This document shows, piece after piece, positions 11,544-14,152 of a stretch of 14,152 bases of DNA. Where the stretch lies: the NCBI GenBank assembly GCA_030619215.1, contig JAUXBV010000021.1:1-14152 (forward strand), written 5' to 3'. The stretch comes from Fibrobacterota bacterium. GTDB taxonomy: Bacteria; Fibrobacterota; Chitinivibrionia; Chitinivibrionales; JANQEN01. Numbering within the stretch: position 1 is the first letter of the stretch; each line of letters opens with the position of its first letter. The notes below the pieces were generated by a model that was not told where the DNA came from, searched no databases, and saw only the letters and a program-made list of their open reading frames with translations. A program made the position numbers and the translations under genes.

Positions 11544-14152
11544 ATGAGCAATGATAAAGCAGCTTTCAGCACGGGCCTTCCGGGGCTTGACAATGTACTA
11601 AAAGAAGTAATGCCCGGCGACAGTTTTGTCTGGCAGGTAGGCTCGGTAGATAATTATAAGCCCTTTGTTGGGCCTCTGTGTCAGAATGCCGCTGCCCGGG
11701 GGAAAAAATTGGTCTATTTCAGATTTGCCCAGCACCCAAAGCTCTTATGTGAAGAGAGTAATGTTGAAATTATTTATATGCATCCGGAACAGGGATTTGA
11801 AAAATTTATACATGAGATATTCAATGTGATTGAGCGAACCGGTGAGGGCGCCTACTATGTGTTTGACTGCCTGACCGAGCTGTTGGCCGACTGGAACAGT
11901 GACCGGATGCTCAGTAACTTTTTTTTACTGACGTGCCAGTTTCTGTTTAAATGTAAAGCTGTATCCTACTTTGCTCTTTTACGAAATCGCCATTCATTTC
12001 ATGCAACAGACGGCATTTTTGAGAAGGCGCGGGTTATTCTGGATGTATACCGCAACAAGGAAAAACTGTATATACACCCGCTCAAAGTACATGGCCGCCA
12101 CTCAGCTACGATATATATGCTTCACAGTTGGGAAGGCGACTCTTTCCTGCCGGTAACCAACAGTACCATCGTATCCGAAATTCTTGTCGGTGTACCGCAG
12201 CCGTGGCTTGACTTTACCTACCACCGGCTCGGTGAGTGGACAAGCACTTTTGCCAAAGCGCATGAAACGCAGAATGATGTTCTCATGGGTAAAATACCTG
12301 CCGGTGAAACGGATTTTTACTTTAAAAAAATTCTGAGAATGGCGGTTACCAGGGATAAGAGGTTTTTACAGCTTGCTGAAAAATACCTTGAATTCCCCGA
12401 CCTGCTGGATATCAGAAAGCGAATGATAGGTACGGGTTTGATAGGGGGGAAATCGGTCGGCATGCTCCTTGCCCGCGCCATTCTCAGAAAAGAAAAGCCC
12501 GAATGGAAAGACCTGCTTGAAGCGCATGACTCTTTTTATATCGGCTCGGATGTTTTCTATACTTACCTGGTGCAGAATGACTGCTGGTGGGTAAGAAGGA
12601 AACAGAATAGCCTGGTTACCCTGCTGGAAGTTGCGGGCGAGGCGCGGCAGCGAATGCACGGGGGCAAATTCCCAAAATATATACGGGATCAATTTATAGA
12701 GATGCTGAATTATTTCGGCCAGGTTCCGATTATAGTGCGGTCAAGCAGCCTTCTGGAAGACAATTACGGGAACAGCTTTTCAGGAAAGTATGAGAGTGTT
12801 TTTTGCGCAAACCAGGGCACGCCGGCAGAACGCCTTGAGGCGTTTGTCAATGCTGTCAGGAGAGTCTATGCCAGTACGATGAGCAAAGAGGCCCTGACCT
12901 ACCGGGCACAAAAAGGGCTCCTGGAGAATGATGAACAGATGGGACTTTTGATTCAGCGGGTATCCGGCGATGTTTACGGCAATCTTTTCTTTCCACAGTT
13001 TGCCGGTGTCGGGTATTCTTTCAATCCTTATGTGTGGAGCAAGGATATTGATCCGGATGTCGGGATGTTGCGCCTGGTGTTTGGCCTGGGAACCCGCGCT
13101 GTTGACCGGCATGATGATGATTATACCAGGATCGTCGCGCTTAATTTACCGAACAAACGGCCGGAATCAAGCTTTGACCAGGTACGGAGATATGCCCAGC
13201 AGAATGTGGATGTTTTGAACCTTAATGAGAATCAGCATTTATCAATCAAATTTAAGAATGTGATAAAGTCTGCCGACAATCTGCCCCTGGAGTTGTTTGC
13301 TTCGAAAGACGAAAAGCTGGAGGCGTTGGCGCGGGAAATGGGAGTTGACAGTGCGGACGCATGGGTGCTGACCTTTGAGGGGCTGTTTTCAAAGACGTCA
13401 TTTGTTGAACATATGCGCGAAATGCTTCACATCCTGCAAAAATCCTATAACTATCCCGTTGATGTTGAATTCACCGCAAACTTCCTTGAAGACGGCAGCT
13501 ACCGGATTAACCTGCTTCAATGCCGGCCGTTTCAGGTAAAGACGGAAAAAGAGAGTGTTGTTGAATCACCCAAAGGTGTTAAGGAAAAGGACATACTCTT
13601 TAAAACAAACGGCCCGATCCTCGGCAACAGTGTCGTTACACCCCTGGACTGGATTATATATATAGTACCTTCCGAATATGCTAACCTGCCCCAGAATAAG
13701 AAATATGCCGTTGCGCGCCTCATAGGAAAGCTGACCCACCTGGAGGGCAGGACGCCGGGAAAAATATTACTCCTCGGGCCGGGGCGCTGGGGAACGACCA
13801 CTCCGGAGCTTGGTGTCCCGGTTTCCTTTGCTGAGATAAATACCGTATCTGCCTTATGTGAAGTTGGCCTTATGCATGAAGGGCTCGTACCTGACATGTC
13901 CCTGGGAACCCACTTCTATAACGACCTGGTTGAGATGGACCTGGTATACCTGGGGCTTATGCCGAACAGGAAAGAGACCCTTTTTAACGAAGCTTCTCTT
14001 GCCAAAGCGCCTAACCTTTTGAAACAATTGCTGCCTGAAAAGGGGAAGTGGTCTGATGTTATACGGGTTATTAAAGCGCCGGACAGCGAGAAGAGTCAGA
14101 AGATGTATCTGTACGTTGACGCTTTGAAACAGGAAGCGCTTTGTTATGTGCG
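11544..14152 (+). CDS. Degenerate KaiC/RecA-like domain fused to a PPDK-type nucleotide-binding domain, partial at the right edge
   Basis: 869 codons are open to the right edge. Residues 8-19 (FSTGLPGLDNVL) match the opening of KaiC-like RecA domains. The following GDSFVWQVGSVDNYKPFV stands where a Walker A GxxGxGK(S/T) should be, so the P-loop is lost; YYVFDCLTEL (104-113) remains as a Walker B-like strand. From about residue 295 a PPDK/PEP-synthase ATP-grasp domain begins: GTGLIGGKSVGMLLAR (296-311), VIVRSSSLLEDNYGNSFSGK (396-415), LVFGLGTRAVDRH (511-523), DVEFT (640-644) and LQCRPF (658-663). A C-terminal part with LLLGPGRWGTTTPELG (742-757) follows. The PEP-binding and phosphohistidine domains of true PPDK are not seen. 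Similar two-part proteins exist in other bacteria without a known function. The start is ATG at 11544 with a weak ribosome site. Confidence 0.8.
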   Translation, partial: MSNDKAAFSTGLPGLDNVLKEVMPGDSFVWQVGSVDNYKPFVGPLCQNAAARGKKLVYFRFAQHPKLLCEESNVEIIYMHPEQGFEKFIHEIFNVIERTGEGAYYVFDCLTELLADWNSDRMLSNFFLLTCQFLFKCKAVSYFALLRNRHSFHATDGIFEKARVILDVYRNKEKLYIHPLKVHGRHSATIYMLHSWEGDSFLPVTNSTIVSEILVGVPQPWLDFTYHRLGEWTSTFAKAHETQNDVLMGKIPAGETDFYFKKILRMAVTRDKRFLQLAEKYLEFPDLLDIRKRMIGTGLIGGKSVGMLLARAILRKEKPEWKDLLEAHDSFYIGSDVFYTYLVQNDCWWVRRKQNSLVTLLEVAGEARQRMHGGKFPKYIRDQFIEMLNYFGQVPIIVRSSSLLEDNYGNSFSGKYESVFCANQGTPAERLEAFVNAVRRVYASTMSKEALTYRAQKGLLENDEQMGLLIQRVSGDVYGNLFFPQFAGVGYSFNPYVWSKDIDPDVGMLRLVFGLGTRAVDRHDDDYTRIVALNLPNKRPESSFDQVRRYAQQNVDVLNLNENQHLSIKFKNVIKSADNLPLELFASKDEKLEALAREMGVDSADAWVLTFEGLFSKTSFVEHMREMLHILQKSYNYPVDVEFTANFLEDGSYRINLLQCRPFQVKTEKESVVESPKGVKEKDILFKTNGPILGNSVVTPLDWIIYIVPSEYANLPQNKKYAVARLIGKLTHLEGRTPGKILLLGPGRWGTTTPELGVPVSFAEINTVSALCEVGLMHEGLVPDMSLGTHFYNDLVEMDLVYLGLMPNRKETLFNEASLAKAPNLLKQLLPEKGKWSDVIRVIKAPDSEKSQKMYLYVDALKQEALCYV

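Noticed and set aside
13532..13897. Open frame of 121 codons on the minus strand.
   Set aside because: It is antisense to the conserved C-terminal region of the RecA/PPDK protein and shows no protein-family features.

Overview
The window most likely comes from a Gram-negative bacterium of a phylum I cannot fix. It has Sec signal peptides, two lipoproteins with clear lipoboxes, and a bacterial homologue of deoxyhypusine synthase. The left 7.7 kb is AT-rich and built from short operons around metal handling and small envelope proteins. The right 6 kb is less AT-rich and carries soluble metabolic enzymes.

Left edge to 3.6 kb: a partial, unrecognised secreted protein runs off the left edge. A ZnuA-like metal-binding protein follows on the same strand. 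Divergent from it are two genes one base apart: a DUF1007 protein and a NicO-family permease, matching the ZevA/ZevB zinc pair known from Haemophilus influenzae. No ABC ATPase or ABC permease accompanies the ZnuA-like protein, so this looks like a zinc (or nickel/cobalt) uptake locus in which it may work with ZevAB instead.

3.6 to 7.75 kb, minus strand: a GltS-type sodium/glutamate symporter homologue leads a tightly packed operon. It is followed by a DUF695 lipoprotein, a two-helix membrane protein and a second lipoprotein of unknown function. Then comes a broken flavodoxin-like gene, disrupted by a 122-bp hairpin-rich insertion (129 bp including one copy of a 7-bp flanking duplication). Last is a short glycerophosphodiesterase-family gene bounded by a perfect 13-bp direct repeat.

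8.1 to 10.6 kb, plus strand: a compact polyamine operon encodes pyruvoyl-dependent arginine decarboxylase, a deoxyhypusine-synthase-like enzyme and an agmatinase-type ureohydrolase. Together they could convert arginine to agmatine, putrescine and then probably homospermidine. A 6-phosphogluconolactonase gene converges on the operon, with a 4-bp overlap of the 3' ends.

11.5 kb to the right edge: a long open gene encodes a KaiC/RecA-like domain that has lost its Walker A lysine. It is joined to a PPDK-type (pyruvate phosphate dikinase) ATP-grasp nucleotide-binding domain and an unassigned C-terminal region.

The observations most worth following up are the short insertion with its flanking 7-bp duplication, the orphan binding protein beside ZevAB, the atypical active site of the deoxyhypusine-synthase homologue, and the degenerate RecA/PPDK fusion.
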